Positions 27,277 to 36,825 of a stretch of 64,000 nt of DNA are shown here, piece after piece. The first letter of the stretch is position 1; the number at the start of each line of letters is the position of its first letter. The stretch comes from DATARN01 sp963851105 (GTDB lineage Bacteria; Actinomycetota; Acidimicrobiia; Acidimicrobiales; Palsa-688), in NCBI GenBank assembly GCA_963851105.1, contig CAWKNP010000011.1:1-64000 (forward strand). Reading direction: 5' to 3'. The notes beneath the pieces are model-generated. The model saw only the letters and a program-made list of their open reading frames with translations, was not told where the DNA came from and ran no database searches. Position numbers and translations under genes: made by a program.

Positions 27277-28026
27277 TTACAGTCCGCGGTGAGCGGGGAC
27301 AAGGATGCGACCGCACTGCTCGCAGAAGCTGAGGGTGTCCTCGCCCTGGTGGCGCAGGCGGTCGAGCTCGGTGGCGGGCAGCGTCAGGTAGCAGCCGCCG
27401 CAGCGGGCACCGACGAGGCGGGCGGCGCCGACGCCGCCCAGGTGGAGGCGGAGTTGCTCGTAGATCTTGGTCAGGTCGGCAGGAATGTGTGTCGCGGCCT
27501 CGGTGCGGGCCGAATCGAGGACCGCGATCTCGGCGTCGACCTCGGCCTCACCGGCCGCCAGTGCCTCTTCGAGCTGCGCGCGCGCCGCCGTCCGGGCGGC
27601 CTTTTCCCCCTCGATGGCGGTGACACCGTCGTCGAGGGGGTCCCACGCCCCCATGACCTCGAGGACCCGCGATTCGAGCTCCGACGCCCGCGCCGTCAGC
27701 GAGTCGAGCTCGGCGGCCATGGCCTGCAGCTCCCGGGTGGCCGAGACCGTGCCCCCGTAAAGGCGTTTCTTTATCTCCGCGGCCCGAGCTTCGACCGTGG
27801 CCAGAGTCCGCTCGAGGGCCAGTTGCTCGCCCACGACGGCGTCGCGTGCGGCGCGCGCCGCGGCCAGCCGCTGCTCGAGATCGGCCAGCTCATTGTCAAC
27901 CGCTACCAGTTCGGCGCGTTCGGGCAGAGTCGCCCGGCGGTGGTGGTGGCGGTCGAGGTCGGTATCGATCGCCTGCAGGGCCAACAGCGCCTCGAGGCTG
28001 CCGGCCGACATGGGGGTCAGTGACAT
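27277..28026 (-). CDS. Coiled-coil protein with C4 zinc ribbon (DUF164/CT398-like)
   Basis: The 249-residue protein has a long coiled coil (about 10-170, Ala/Glu/Leu/Arg-rich) with the conserved EIKKRLYGGTVSATRELQAM turn. A C-terminal zinc ribbon has CGGCYLTLP and FCEQCGRIL. This matches the C4-type zinc-ribbon family (CT398/DUF164), implicated in surface or secretion-related roles in some bacteria but undefined in actinobacteria. ATG 28026 overlaps the stop region of the upstream PBP gene by 10 bases, so the two genes are translationally linked. Confidence 0.85.
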   Translation of the reverse strand: MSLTPMSAGSLEALLALQAIDTDLDRHHHRRATLPERAELVAVDNELADLEQRLAAARAARDAVVGEQLALERTLATVEARAAEIKKRLYGGTVSATRELQAMAAELDSLTARASELESRVLEVMGAWDPLDDGVTAIEGEKAARTAARAQLEEALAAGEAEVDAEIAVLDSARTEAATHIPADLTKIYEQLRLHLGGVGAARLVGARCGGCYLTLPATELDRLRHQGEDTLSFCEQCGRILVPAHRGL

Positions 28027-30176
28027 CGGTGGATGACGAGTGTCGTGTGAGGAATGGAGATGTCGACGCAGGTGGTCGGAGGGATCGTTCGCACCGTGGT
28101 CGGGCTCGTGGGCGGCGGTGTCGACGGGGTCCCGGCAATGGTGGTCCCAGGCTGGGGCACGGTGGTCGTGGGACTGGTAGTCGGCGTTACCAAGATCGTC
28201 GGGGGGAAGGTGACCGGCGAATCGAGGCGCAGCTGGTTGGAGGTGATCAGCTTTCCAAAGGGGATGAGGCTCGGGTCGGGCGCCGGGAAGTCGATTGCCG
28301 GCTGGCCAAGCAACGCGGCCTCGGTGAAGGCGTGCCAGATGCTGGCGGGATACGTCCCCCCGAACACGCTTATCGGAGTGTGCGGCCACTGCATGGGCGT
28401 GCGTCCCTTGGGGTCACCCATCCACACCGAGGTCACGAGCTGCGGAGTGATCCCGTTGAACCAGGCGTCGATGTTCGTCTCCGAAGTGCCGGTCTTGCCG
28501 GCCACGGGGCGGTCTGGCAGGGCGGCGCCGACGCCGGTGCCGTACTGGACCACTGCCCGCAACGTCTGAACCGCCTCGCGAGAGATCTGGGGATCGAGGA
28601 CCTTTTTCCCGGCCGTGCTGGCGGTGAACACGGTCTTGCCGGCGCTGTCGACGATGCGGTCGATGAAGCTGGGCGTGTGGTAAACGCCGTCGGCGGCCAA
28701 TGTGGCGTAGGCGGCGGCCATTTCCAGCACCGTGGTCTCCTCGGAGCCGATGACGAGGGACGGGTTGAGGGGGAAGTTCTCCTTCAATCCGAGGCGGTGG
28801 GCCATCTCGACCACCTTGCTCAGCCCAACTTCGTGGGCCAGGCGGACGAAGGCGCAGTTGACCGACTGGGCGGTGGCGGAGGTCAGGCTGATCGGCCCGA
28901 GCGCCTTGCCCTCGTCATTGTTGATCGGGGTCTTGAGCAGGGACAGGTTGCCGGGGAACTTGATGGCGCACGGCGTCGAGCCGTCGATGGTGTCGTTCGG
29001 GCCGTACCGGGCCTCGTAGGCGGCCAGGAGGGTGAACACCTTGAACCCCGATCCGGGTTGGCGTAGTCCCTGGGTGGCGAGGTCGTACTTGACCTGGTCG
29101 TAGCCGGGACCACCCACAATGGCCCGCACCTTGCCGTTGGTCGGGTCGAGCGACACCAGGGCGCCGGCGAAACCGTTCTTGGTCACGCCGGTCGGGATGT
29201 TGTTGGTCACGCTCTGCTCGGCGAGGTCCTGGAGCCGGGGGTCGAGGTTGGTGTAGATCCGCAGGCCGCCCTTGAAAAGCTCGTTGTAACGCTCCGTGTA
29301 CGTGGCGCCAATGGTGGTGCCCTGGTTGAGCAGGACCTGCTTGACCTGCTCGACGTAGTAGTCGTCCCTCGTGTCGGCGGTGCCCTGCGGGGGGGTCAAC
29401 TTGGTCGGGATCGGCGTGGTGGCGAACGACGCGGCATCGCTACTGCTCAGATGGCCCTGGCCGACCATGCGTTGCAGGACGAAGTCCCGGCGGGCCTTGG
29501 AATCATGGGGGTTCAGGATCGGGTCGTAGCCCTGAGGGTCGCGGATCATCCCCGCGATGAGCGCGGCCTGCACCGGCGTCACCGCGGCCACGTTCTCGTT
29601 GAAATACGTCTCGGCGGCCGCCTGAACGCCGTAGGCGCCGTTGCCGAAGTACACCGTGTTGAGGTACGCCTCAAGGATCTGGTTCTTGCTGTAGCGCCCC
29701 TCGAGACGCGACGAGATGACGGCGTCTTTGATCTTGCGATCCAGCGTCTTCTCCGGGGTGTTGAGGACCGTTTTCACCAGCTGCTGGGTGATGGTCGAAG
29801 CGCCCTGGACGGCGGCGCCGCTTTTCACGTCCGACGCCAGCGCCCGTACCGTCGATTTGATGTCGATGCCGCCGTGGGTGAAGAACCGGGAGTCCTCGGT
29901 ATCGACGACCGCATTGATCATGGCGGGGGGCACCTGGTCGAGGGTCACCGGCGAGCGGTTCTCGGTGGCGTGAAGCACGGCCAGCACGGTCCCGTCGCTG
30001 GCATAGACGACCGAGCGCTGCGCCTGCTGCTTGAAGATGTCGAGCAGCGGGTTGGGGACGGACTCGGTGGCGCCACTCAACAGGGCGTTGACGGGAACGG
30101 CGAGACCCGTGATCCCCACCGCCAGGCAAATCCCGGCGACGAGGGCAATCGTCAAGAGCCGGTAAACGCTTCGCAC
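28017..30176 (-). CDS. Class A penicillin-binding protein
   Basis: This is a bifunctional peptidoglycan synthase. After one N-terminal membrane helix (IALVAGICLAVGITGLAVP) the glycosyltransferase domain shows VDTEDSRFFTHGGID, GASTITQQLVK and AYLNTVYFGNGAYGVQAAA. The transpeptidase domain has RQPGSGFKVF (SxxK), SVNCAFVRL (SxN) and VAGKTGTSE (KTG). A Thr/Pro-rich tail follows, with Cys in ICVD/HRCH-type ends. At 719 residues it is of normal size. It is one of two class A PBPs in the window and shares its end with the zinc-ribbon gene. Confidence 0.93.
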   Translation of the reverse strand: MRSVYRLLTIALVAGICLAVGITGLAVPVNALLSGATESVPNPLLDIFKQQAQRSVVYASDGTVLAVLHATENRSPVTLDQVPPAMINAVVDTEDSRFFTHGGIDIKSTVRALASDVKSGAAVQGASTITQQLVKTVLNTPEKTLDRKIKDAVISSRLEGRYSKNQILEAYLNTVYFGNGAYGVQAAAETYFNENVAAVTPVQAALIAGMIRDPQGYDPILNPHDSKARRDFVLQRMVGQGHLSSSDAASFATTPIPTKLTPPQGTADTRDDYYVEQVKQVLLNQGTTIGATYTERYNELFKGGLRIYTNLDPRLQDLAEQSVTNNIPTGVTKNGFAGALVSLDPTNGKVRAIVGGPGYDQVKYDLATQGLRQPGSGFKVFTLLAAYEARYGPNDTIDGSTPCAIKFPGNLSLLKTPINNDEGKALGPISLTSATAQSVNCAFVRLAHEVGLSKVVEMAHRLGLKENFPLNPSLVIGSEETTVLEMAAAYATLAADGVYHTPSFIDRIVDSAGKTVFTASTAGKKVLDPQISREAVQTLRAVVQYGTGVGAALPDRPVAGKTGTSETNIDAWFNGITPQLVTSVWMGDPKGRTPMQWPHTPISVFGGTYPASIWHAFTEAALLGQPAIDFPAPDPSLIPFGKLITSNQLRLDSPVTFPPTILVTPTTSPTTTVPQPGTTIAGTPSTPPPTSPTTVRTIPPTTCVDISIPHTTLVIHRCH

Positions 30177-30236
30177 CGTAAATTGACGCTACTTGAGGGG
30201 TGTGACCGGCTGGGGCCGGCCGTTTCCCGCCGGCGG

Positions 30237-31772
30237 CTAGTCCTCGACGACTTCGACATCGAGGGGCAGCTCGAAGACCCGCTCGAACAGCTCCCGCTTG
30301 CGGCGCAGACCCCACACCTCGAGGTCGATGTCGCCGGCGGCGTGGATGAGCAGTCGCACCCGGCCGCTGTCGACCTTGACACCGATCCCCTCCACCAGAC
30401 CGGTATGGCTGCGATCCAATCCGTCGGCGATGCGCAACAGGGCGATCAGCTTGGCGACGCGTTCGCGCCGCGCCGGCGGAAGCGAGGCGAACGGCTCGAA
30501 CGACAGCTTGGGGTTGCCCCGCCGGTGGAAGCGGCCGAGCGAGGCCAAGACCGCGACCTCGTCGGGGGCGAAACCCCGGAGCCGGCCATGCTGGATGAGG
30601 TACGCGGTGTGCTTGTCGTGGCCCTCGATGCTGACGTGCTCACCGATGTCGTGGAGCATCGCGCCGAGCTCGAGCAACTCCCGCTCGTGGTGGCCCAGGC
30701 CGTGGATCTCCGCCGTCCCGTCGAACAGATCGCCCGCCAACCGCGCCACGTGGCGGGCATGGCGCTCCTGCCAGTTGCACCGCCGCCCGAGATCCTCGAC
30801 CGACTCTCGCCGCAGGTTGCGGGCCTCGCCGCTCCAGTCGGCCTGGGTGTGGTGGCCGATGGTGTCGAGCACGATGCCCTCGCGCAGTGCCCACTCGCAG
30901 CCGACCAGCTCGTCGAGGCCGAACAGCTCCATGGCCGATGTCAGGAGCATCGAGCCGGCCGGCAGAAGGTCGGCGCGCCGGGCGTCGACGCCCGGGAGCT
31001 TCTGGCGCTCGGCCGCGCTCAGATCGAAGATCTGCTCGTGGACCGCCAGCAGGTCCTTGCGCCGGGCCTTCAGCTGGTTCACCGATGGAGGGACGGCGCC
31101 GGTGCGGCGCGCCGCCGCCATGCGGACCAACGCGCACAGGGTGCCACTGCTGCCAACCAGCATCTCCGGGCTCAGGCTCTCCACTTCCATGGCGATGGGA
31201 GCGAGGACCGACGAGAGTCGCCGGGCGAGACGCCGGCGGTCGGCGGCCGAGGGCGGGTCGTCACGGACCAGCTCGGCGGAGAGCCGCCCGACGCCGAGCT
31301 TGACGCTCTTCGACCAGGCCAGCCCGAGCTGGTCGCCGACCATCAGCTCGAGGCTGCCGCCACCGAGGTCGAGCGCCAGCGCGGGCGCAGGGTCGATCAC
31401 CACGCTGGCGCGCACGGCGGCGAAGATCAGGCGGGCCTCCTCCTTGCCGCTGATGACCTCGACACGGACGCCGGCCTCGCGCTCGATGCGGTCGACGACG
31501 GCAGCCGAATCCTCGGCCTCGCGCAGCGCACTCGTGGCGCACGCGACGAGCTCGTGGGCGTCGACGGACTCCGCCAGCGCCCGGAAGCGGCTGACCACCT
31601 CGACCGCTTCCGCCGCGGCCGTCTCGCCGATACGTCCGTCGCGGGTCACGTTGTCGGCGAGACGGAGAACCTCTTTTTCCCGGACCAGGGGATCGAAGGT
31701 TCCATCAGGGTGGGCGTCGGCGACCAGGAGGTGAAACGAATTGCTCCCTAGGTCGAGAGCCGCGATCCGCAC
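30237..31772 (-). CDS. ppx: Ppx/GppA exopolyphosphatase-family protein with HD domain
   Basis: The ASKHA-fold phosphatase starts RIAALDLGSNSFHLLVADA. The second phosphate loop is ALDLGGGSLELMVGD and the third GSSGTLCALV. A C-terminal HD-type helical domain contains ELGAMLHDIGEHVSIEGHDKH. These enzymes hydrolyse polyphosphate or pppGpp; the length of 511 residues agrees with the two-domain form. GTG 31772 is chosen because it immediately precedes the first strand. It lies 61 bases after a CYTH-CHAD gene, whose CHAD domain binds polyphosphate, which favours a polyphosphate role. Confidence 0.88.
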   Translation of the reverse strand: MRIAALDLGSNSFHLLVADAHPDGTFDPLVREKEVLRLADNVTRDGRIGETAAAEAVEVVSRFRALAESVDAHELVACATSALREAEDSAAVVDRIEREAGVRVEVISGKEEARLIFAAVRASVVIDPAPALALDLGGGSLELMVGDQLGLAWSKSVKLGVGRLSAELVRDDPPSAADRRRLARRLSSVLAPIAMEVESLSPEMLVGSSGTLCALVRMAAARRTGAVPPSVNQLKARRKDLLAVHEQIFDLSAAERQKLPGVDARRADLLPAGSMLLTSAMELFGLDELVGCEWALREGIVLDTIGHHTQADWSGEARNLRRESVEDLGRRCNWQERHARHVARLAGDLFDGTAEIHGLGHHERELLELGAMLHDIGEHVSIEGHDKHTAYLIQHGRLRGFAPDEVAVLASLGRFHRRGNPKLSFEPFASLPPARRERVAKLIALLRIADGLDRSHTGLVEGIGVKVDSGRVRLLIHAAGDIDLEVWGLRRKRELFERVFELPLDVEVVED

Positions 31773-31833
31773 GACTGGGGACTGTAGAACACCGCGGGCG
31801 CCAGCCGGCGCGGCTGTTTGAGCCCGCAGCCGG

Positions 31834-33399
31834 TCAGGACTTGAGCCAGCGCCGACGCTTCTTCTTGGCGGCTCGCCGCCACGGGCGGCGCCATTCCTTC
31901 CGGCAGACCGCCTGCTCCTGGCGTTGCAACGTGACGAGTTGGCCGGCCACGAGAGCCCGGCCGGCGGGACCGGAGGTGCCCTGGCGGCGCAGCCACCGTT
32001 CGGCGACCACGGCATCGTGCATGTCGCCAAGCACGTCCTGAACCGCGGCGACGGCGTCGGCCAGCTTCTGGGCCGGCTTGCCGATGACCCCGGCCACCGC
32101 CTCGGCGGCGTAGCGCACCCGCTTGGCCCGGATGCGGACCTGGTGCAGCGAATCGTCGGGCGCGTCGTCGGGGAGTTGGGCGACGTGGTGAGCCAGTTGT
32201 TTCCAGGGCCGGCGCACGAGCGGCGCGAGGACGGCGGCGGCCTTGCGATCACCGGGTGCTTCCTCGGCCGAGAGGGGTGGGTCGTTGGCGGCTCGCACCA
32301 GCGAGTCCAGCAGAGCCACGTAGCGGTCACTGGCGAGCACCGCCAGCAGGCGCAGGCGGGCCTCGTCGCGCTCGATGGCGATGCGCTGGAGAAGGGCCGC
32401 CGCCGCCTTGGAGTCGGCGCCATCGAGAGTCCGGGCCTGGCCGAGCAGCCGCCCGGTCAGCACGTCGGCGTCGCGTACCTCGCCGAGCGCACCGGCCAGC
32501 CAGCCCAACTCGTCGCGCGCCGACCTGGTCCACTCCTCGTCCAGCAGCGGCCGGAAGGTGCGCAGGTCGCTGCGCAACCGGCGGGTACCGACCCGCGCCT
32601 GGTGGACGTGCTCGGGATCGTCGCCCAAGCGGACACCCGGGTCGTGGCGGATGATCCTCGTCACGCCGGCGCCGATGGCCGCCGCGACCACCGCCGCCAC
32701 CGTCGCGTCGCTGTCGAGGGGTGCGACGACGACATCAGGGGGATCGGCGGCCCGAGCCCCGATGGCCCGCACGACCTTGGGGCGGTCGTCGCCCGCGACC
32801 GCCCCCGCCCGGGTCAGGGCGTGCAGCACCGCATCCAACAGTTCGTCAGTCGCAGCATCGCTCAGCTCCAGCTCGATCTGGCGAAAACGGTTGACGAGGC
32901 GCCCGCCGTCCATGACCGACACCGTGTCGTCGTCGATCTCGCCCAGTTTGGTGCCGCCGCCGGCGCCGCCGGCGCCGCCGGTGCCGTCCGTCAATTCGAC
33001 GCGCTGCCGCTCGCTGACCAACGTCGCCACCGGCTCCAGCCGCCCGCCTCGGGCCAGGGCCCGGACCAGGCTCGCCACCTCGGCGGGCACAGGTCCGTAG
33101 GGACCGGGCCACGACAACTCGGTGCGGACCAGGGCGACACCGTCGGCCTTGTCGGGCAACTTCACGGTCCACGCCGACTCCGCGCCGGCGCCGCCGACGG
33201 TGTCGTGGCGGTGGCGCAACGTCACGCCCCAGCGCATCAACCGCAGATCGGCGGTGTCGAAGTAAATCGCCTCCAGCTTGGCGACGGGCAGCCGGGTGGC
33301 GACCACCCCCGCCACGATGGCGGTGAACTCCGGCAGCTCCAGGCTCAACGGGGCGTCGAGCTTCACCTCGCGCTCACGGTTGCTCTCGGGGGCGGCCAC
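31834..33399 (-). CDS. CYTH and CHAD domain protein
   Basis: The N-terminal CYTH domain carries the ExExK motif (EREVK near residue 9) and YFDTADLRLMRWGVTLRHR, with AWTVKLPD in the tunnel. The C-terminal CHAD domain is a helical bundle with conserved histidines and basic residues: VHQARVGTRRLRSDLRTF, RDADVLTGRL, and LHQVRIRAKRVRYAAEA. CYTH domains hydrolyse triphosphates; CHAD domains bind polyphosphate. A low-complexity GTGGAGGAGGG loop interrupts the CYTH part. The tail ends in a run of Lys/Arg. It forms an operon with the Ppx-type gene. Confidence 0.9.
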   Translation of the reverse strand: MAAPESNREREVKLDAPLSLELPEFTAIVAGVVATRLPVAKLEAIYFDTADLRLMRWGVTLRHRHDTVGGAGAESAWTVKLPDKADGVALVRTELSWPGPYGPVPAEVASLVRALARGGRLEPVATLVSERQRVELTDGTGGAGGAGGGTKLGEIDDDTVSVMDGGRLVNRFRQIELELSDAATDELLDAVLHALTRAGAVAGDDRPKVVRAIGARAADPPDVVVAPLDSDATVAAVVAAAIGAGVTRIIRHDPGVRLGDDPEHVHQARVGTRRLRSDLRTFRPLLDEEWTRSARDELGWLAGALGEVRDADVLTGRLLGQARTLDGADSKAAAALLQRIAIERDEARLRLLAVLASDRYVALLDSLVRAANDPPLSAEEAPGDRKAAAVLAPLVRRPWKQLAHHVAQLPDDAPDDSLHQVRIRAKRVRYAAEAVAGVIGKPAQKLADAVAAVQDVLGDMHDAVVAERWLRRQGTSGPAGRALVAGQLVTLQRQEQAVCRKEWRRPWRRAAKKKRRRWLKS

Positions 33400-33419
33400 C
33401 GTTAGGACTTTACCGGGAG

Positions 33420-33465
33420 GGGTAGCGCGATTTCCGTCGTGTACACAGCGGAAATCGCGCTACCC
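33420..33465. repeat. Perfect 17-bp inverted repeat with palindromic loop
   Basis: The arms GGGTAGCGCGATTTCCG (33420-33436) and its exact complement (33449-33465) flank a 12-base loop that contains the palindrome GTGTACAC. It lies between the CYTH-CHAD start and the QueA-like stop, both minus strand. There is no T-tract. It looks like a dispersed palindromic element or a strong RNA hairpin. Short CAGGCCCTG-type direct repeats follow at 33467-33500. Confidence 0.75.
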
Positions 33466-33506
33466 GCCAGGCCCTCCAGGCCCTGCAGGCCCTGCAGGAC
33501 AAGCGG

Positions 33507-34514
33507 CTACGGCAGGATCAGGTGGCTGTCGCCGAACTCGTGCCACAGGTAGCCACAGGCACGGGCCGCCCGGTAGGAGCGGGCCAGCAGCTCGGTCCCG
33601 CCGACGGCCTCGAGCAGGGCGAGATGGCTGGCCTCGGGCTCGTGCCAGCCCGTGATCACGCCGTCGACCGCCCGGACGCCGCGTTGCGGCGAGATCACCA
33701 ACTCCGTCCAACCGCTGGCCGGGTGGACCTCGCCGGCGCCGTCAGCCACGGTTTCGAGCGCCCGGACCACCGTGGTGCCCACCGCGATGACCCGGTCACC
33801 GCGCTGGCGGGTCCGGTTGACCAGGTCGGCGGTGGGGGCGCCCACCGCGTACCGCTCGGCCACGGGATTCTCGTGGGCCTCGAGGGAGGACACCGCGCAG
33901 TGCAGGGTGATCGGGGCTACGGCCACTCCCCGGCTGACCAGATCGGTCACCAGCTGGGCGCTGAAGGGCCGCGCCGCGCTCGGCATCTCGGCGCTTCCGG
34001 GCTCCTGGGCGAAGACCGTCTGGTAGTAGTCGAGGGGCCAGTCGCGCCCGACGTAGCCGTAGCGGATGGGGCGCCCATAGCGTGGCAGCCACTCCCCGAG
34101 GGGGGTCTTGGCGTGGAGGGCGGCGATCCACAACCGCCCGGGCGTGCCGTACGGCGCCACCAGCTCGGCGCGGGACCCGCCCGGTAGCGAGATCACCATA
34201 CCGGCCTCGCCATCGCGGAACGCCACGCTGGCCGGGTGAGCCGCCCGGCGCACCTCGACCACCCACAGGTCGGTCTCGAGCTGGGTGGAGAGGTGCAATT
34301 CGAGGGCGGTGCCGTCGGGACCGATGGCGTCGAGGGCGGCGGGAAGGGTGGCGGAGTTGTTGACGACCAGCAGGTCCCCGGGCCGCAGGTAGTCGCCGAT
34401 GTTGCGGAAGGTGGTGTGGGCCACGTCGCGGCGATGGCGCCACGCCACCAGCAGCCGGACCTGGTCGCGGTCGAGGCCGCGCACCTCGGGAGGTTCGGAT
34501 GCTTCCATGCACAT
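33507..34514 (-). CDS. queA: QueA-like S-adenosylmethionine:tRNA ribosyltransferase-isomerase family protein
   Basis: The sequence matches the QueA fold: DYLRPGDLLVVNNSATLPAA, HAKTPLGEWLPRYGRPIRYG, YQTVFAQEPGSAEMPSAARP and GTTVVRALE. QueA adds the ribosyl part of SAM to 7-aminomethyl-deazaguanine in tRNA. This 335-residue version belongs to a divergent actinobacterial branch in which other queuosine genes are not seen nearby, so the substrate is uncertain. The start is ATG 34514 or 34508. Related proteins have a slightly longer N-terminus, so a further upstream start or a small error cannot be excluded. Confidence 0.78.
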   Translation of the reverse strand: MCMEASEPPEVRGLDRDQVRLLVAWRHRRDVAHTTFRNIGDYLRPGDLLVVNNSATLPAALDAIGPDGTALELHLSTQLETDLWVVEVRRAAHPASVAFRDGEAGMVISLPGGSRAELVAPYGTPGRLWIAALHAKTPLGEWLPRYGRPIRYGYVGRDWPLDYYQTVFAQEPGSAEMPSAARPFSAQLVTDLVSRGVAVAPITLHCAVSSLEAHENPVAERYAVGAPTADLVNRTRQRGDRVIAVGTTVVRALETVADGAGEVHPASGWTELVISPQRGVRAVDGVITGWHEPEASHLALLEAVGGTELLARSYRAARACGYLWHEFGDSHLILP

Positions 34515-34589
34515 GGGGCTGGGGCGACCCGAAGATCCGGGTGGTCTCGGCTGGCGGGGCTGGTTCGGTGGCGGTGGTTACGGCCGCCA

Positions 34590-35355
34590 TCACGACACCG
34601 TCGCTTCCATCGCAGGCTCCTGGGGGGCGGCCGGGGCGATGTCCTGCAGGCGGTAACGGCCGCTGGGCAGGTCGCCCTCTACGAGGGCCAGGAGCCCGGG
34701 GATGGCGATGTCGGGAAGGGGGCGATCGGAGATGTCCTCGCCGGGAAACGCCTCCTGGTGCATCTGGGTCCTGAGGTCGCCGGGATCGGCGTGGTAGACC
34801 CGCAGGCCAGGGCACTCCTCGGCCAGCACGCGGGAGAGCTGCTCCAGCGCCGCCTTCGACGAGCCGTAGCCGCCCCATCCTTCGTAGGCCTCGACGGCCG
34901 CGTCCGAGGTGATGTTGATGATTCGGCCCCCGGCGCCGCTCCGCCCGCCGCTCCCCCCGCCGGCGCCGGCGCTGGCTCGCAGTGCCGGCAACGCCAGCTG
35001 GATGAGGGCCAGTGGCGCCAGCGTGTTGACCTCGAAGACATGGCGGAGCACCTCGAGCGGATACTCCGCCAGCACCGGTTGCGGGCTGGGCCCGAGGACG
35101 CTGGCATTGTTGACCAGCAGGTCCAGACCGCCGAGCTCCCCGGCTGCCGCCATCAGGGCACTGCGGTGGTCGGCATCGGCCACGTCGCCGGTCACGACCC
35201 GCACCGTGGTGACCGCCGCCAGCTCGCGGCCGACAGCAGCCAGTGCGTCGCCGCCGCGGGCGTCGAGTCACCAACTGCCAGTCACGCTCTGCCAGGGCCC
35301 GGGCGAGCGCTAGGCCGAGGCCTCGGGATCCTCCGGTGATCAGAGCGACACTCAC
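34590..35355 (-). pseudogene. Short-chain dehydrogenase, one-base frameshift
   Basis: GTG 35355, preceded by GGAGG at 35362-35366, starts VSVALITGGSRGLGLALARA with the cofactor loop. After WQLVT (near 35268) the frame must shift by one base to continue LDARGGDALAAVGREL, then VVTGDVADADHR, LLVNNASVLGP and the active site YGSSKAALE. The joined protein of about 255 residues is a normal SDR. Only one indel is needed, so either a recent mutation or a consensus error would explain it. The substrate is unknown. Confidence 0.75.
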
Positions 35356-35444
35356 GGCGACCTCCAAAGTTTGGATTGCGTAACTTACACAAGTAATACC
35401 TTGTTTTATGGGTGAAAGCAAGCGGGCGTGGGAGAATCTCTGCC

Positions 35445-35810
35445 ATGCAGGCCACTCGCGAGGAGTTCGAAGGTCTGGTCGCCGACGCCCTCGACGGTTT
35501 GCCCGAGCACCTCGGCAGGCTCATGGACAACGTCGTGGTCACCGTCGAGGACTGGCCCACAACCGAGCAACTGGCCGGCTTCCCCGGCACCCTGCTCGGC
35601 CTCTACCAGGGAGTATCGCTCACCAACCGGTCACCGCTCAGCTACGCCGGGGCCATGCCCGATCGCATCTTCATCTTCCGCGGCCCGATCTGCGAGCGCG
35701 CCCCCACGGTGGAGGCGCTGGTGACCATGGTGAAGCGCACCGTCATCCACGAGGTGGCTCATCACTTCGGCATCAATGACGACCGCCTCCACGAGCTGGG
35801 CTGGGGATAG
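35445..35810 (+). CDS. Minimal zincin-type metallopeptidase-family protein
   Basis: A 121-residue protein carries the zincin motif TVIHEVAHHFGINDDRLHELGW, in which HExxH plus the downstream Asp/Glu coordinate Zn. The N-terminus (FEGLVADALDGLPEHLG) and IFIFRGPICERAP match the short actinobacterial metallopeptidase group related to minimal zincins. No signal peptide is seen. ATG 35445 starts the conserved MQATREEFEGLV. Its natural substrate is unknown. Confidence 0.85.
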   Translation: MQATREEFEGLVADALDGLPEHLGRLMDNVVVTVEDWPTTEQLAGFPGTLLGLYQGVSLTNRSPLSYAGAMPDRIFIFRGPICERAPTVEALVTMVKRTVIHEVAHHFGINDDRLHELGWG

Positions 35811-35946
35811 TCGTTCCGGGAGCCGCGTATCGCCGGGAGCCACCGTTCGACATCGGCGCCTGGGGTTTGGGATCTATGGCGCTCCCGCAGCAACCGATCG
35901 TGAGACCTGCACCAGTCCCGAGAGGTGGTGCCCGGCGGGAGCCGCG

Positions 35947-36825
35947 TCACTGCTGATGGAGGTAGAAGCGCGTCCCCTGGTCGTCGGTGCAGGTGGCGGA
36001 TATTCCGTAAGGCTGCGGGTCGGGATCGGTCGCCGTTCCCCCTCGGGCCCTCACCCGGGCGACGGCCGCGACGATGTCGTCGACCCGGTACATCGGGACC
36101 ACGGTGGCCGGGGTGTGGCCGCCGGCCATGCCGAGCATGGGGACCACCCCGTCGTTCTGCCAGCCGTCGGTCACCCGGCCGGGATTGAACCGCCAGCCGA
36201 GGACGGCGCCGTAAAAAGCGCGCGCCCGCGCCGAGTCGACCACCTCCATCGTCAGGTAGGAGATGTCGCCGTGGCGCTCGCCGTTCGACTGCCCCCGCAG
36301 GACCGGAGCATCGTCGGCGGCGGGCAACTCGACGAGCGCGAACCGCACCCCTTGATCGTCGGAGCAGCTCGCGGTGCGGCCGTATTGTTCGTCACGGGGG
36401 TCCCCCGCTTGACCGCCGGCCGCAGCCACCCTTTCGAGCGCCGAGTCGAGATCGGCGACCACCAAGCCGAGGAAGAGCGTGCTTTCGGTCTGGCCGCCGA
36501 GGATGCCATGGGGCAGCGACTGGCCGAGGACCTGGCGGGCCCGAGCCGGGGTGGTATCGGTACCGCCGGTGATGCGCCAGCCGAGGACCGCGCGGAAGAA
36601 CTCGGCGGCCCGCTCCTCGTCGGGGACCCACAGCGACACGTAGGCGACATCGCCCTCCTGCGGAGAGGTAGGCGCCGGGGTCGGGTCCAGCTGGACAGCT
36701 GAAACGGTGACACCCTGGGGGAGGTCCAGGGCGCGCACCAACCGCGCCCGGAGGCCGGCGGCGAAAATCGGATCCGGTGCCACCGAAGGCACCGGCGCCC
36801 GCAGCGCCCCGAAGGGATCAACCAT
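35947..36825 (-). CDS. Two-domain VOC (glyoxalase-like) protein linked to a sigma factor
   Basis: Two consecutive VOC domains follow a short N-terminal segment MVDPFGALRAPVPSVAPDPI. Domain one starts VAYVSLWVPDEERAAEFF and has VLGWRI. Domain two has ISYLTMEVVDSARARAFYGA and VLGWRFNPG. Its start overlaps the stop of the sigma factor gene by eight bases. VOC proteins with this DPFxALR-type N-terminus commonly follow ECF-like sigma factors in actinobacteria, where they may act as sensors or anti-sigma factors. That role is inference. No membrane segment is present. Confidence 0.82.
   Translation of the reverse strand: MVDPFGALRAPVPSVAPDPIFAAGLRARLVRALDLPQGVTVSAVQLDPTPAPTSPQEGDVAYVSLWVPDEERAAEFFRAVLGWRITGGTDTTPARARQVLGQSLPHGILGGQTESTLFLGLVVADLDSALERVAAAGGQAGDPRDEQYGRTASCSDDQGVRFALVELPAADDAPVLRGQSNGERHGDISYLTMEVVDSARARAFYGAVLGWRFNPGRVTDGWQNDGVVPMLGMAGGHTPATVVPMYRVDDIVAAVARVRARGGTATDPDPQPYGISATCTDDQGTRFYLHQQ

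Noticed and set aside
29451..31751. Long plus-strand ORF (766 codons) across the PBP and Ppx genes
   Set aside because: It crosses two genes on the opposite strand and has no recognisable domain.
31924..33405. Plus-strand ORF (493 codons) opposite CYTH-CHAD
   Set aside because: It is the antisense shadow of a well-supported gene, with a His/Gln/Arg-biased composition typical of such frames.
35385..35396. TTAC-ACAA-GTAA inverted repeat in the gap before the frameshifted SDR gene
   Set aside because: The arms are only four bases; this is too short to separate from chance.
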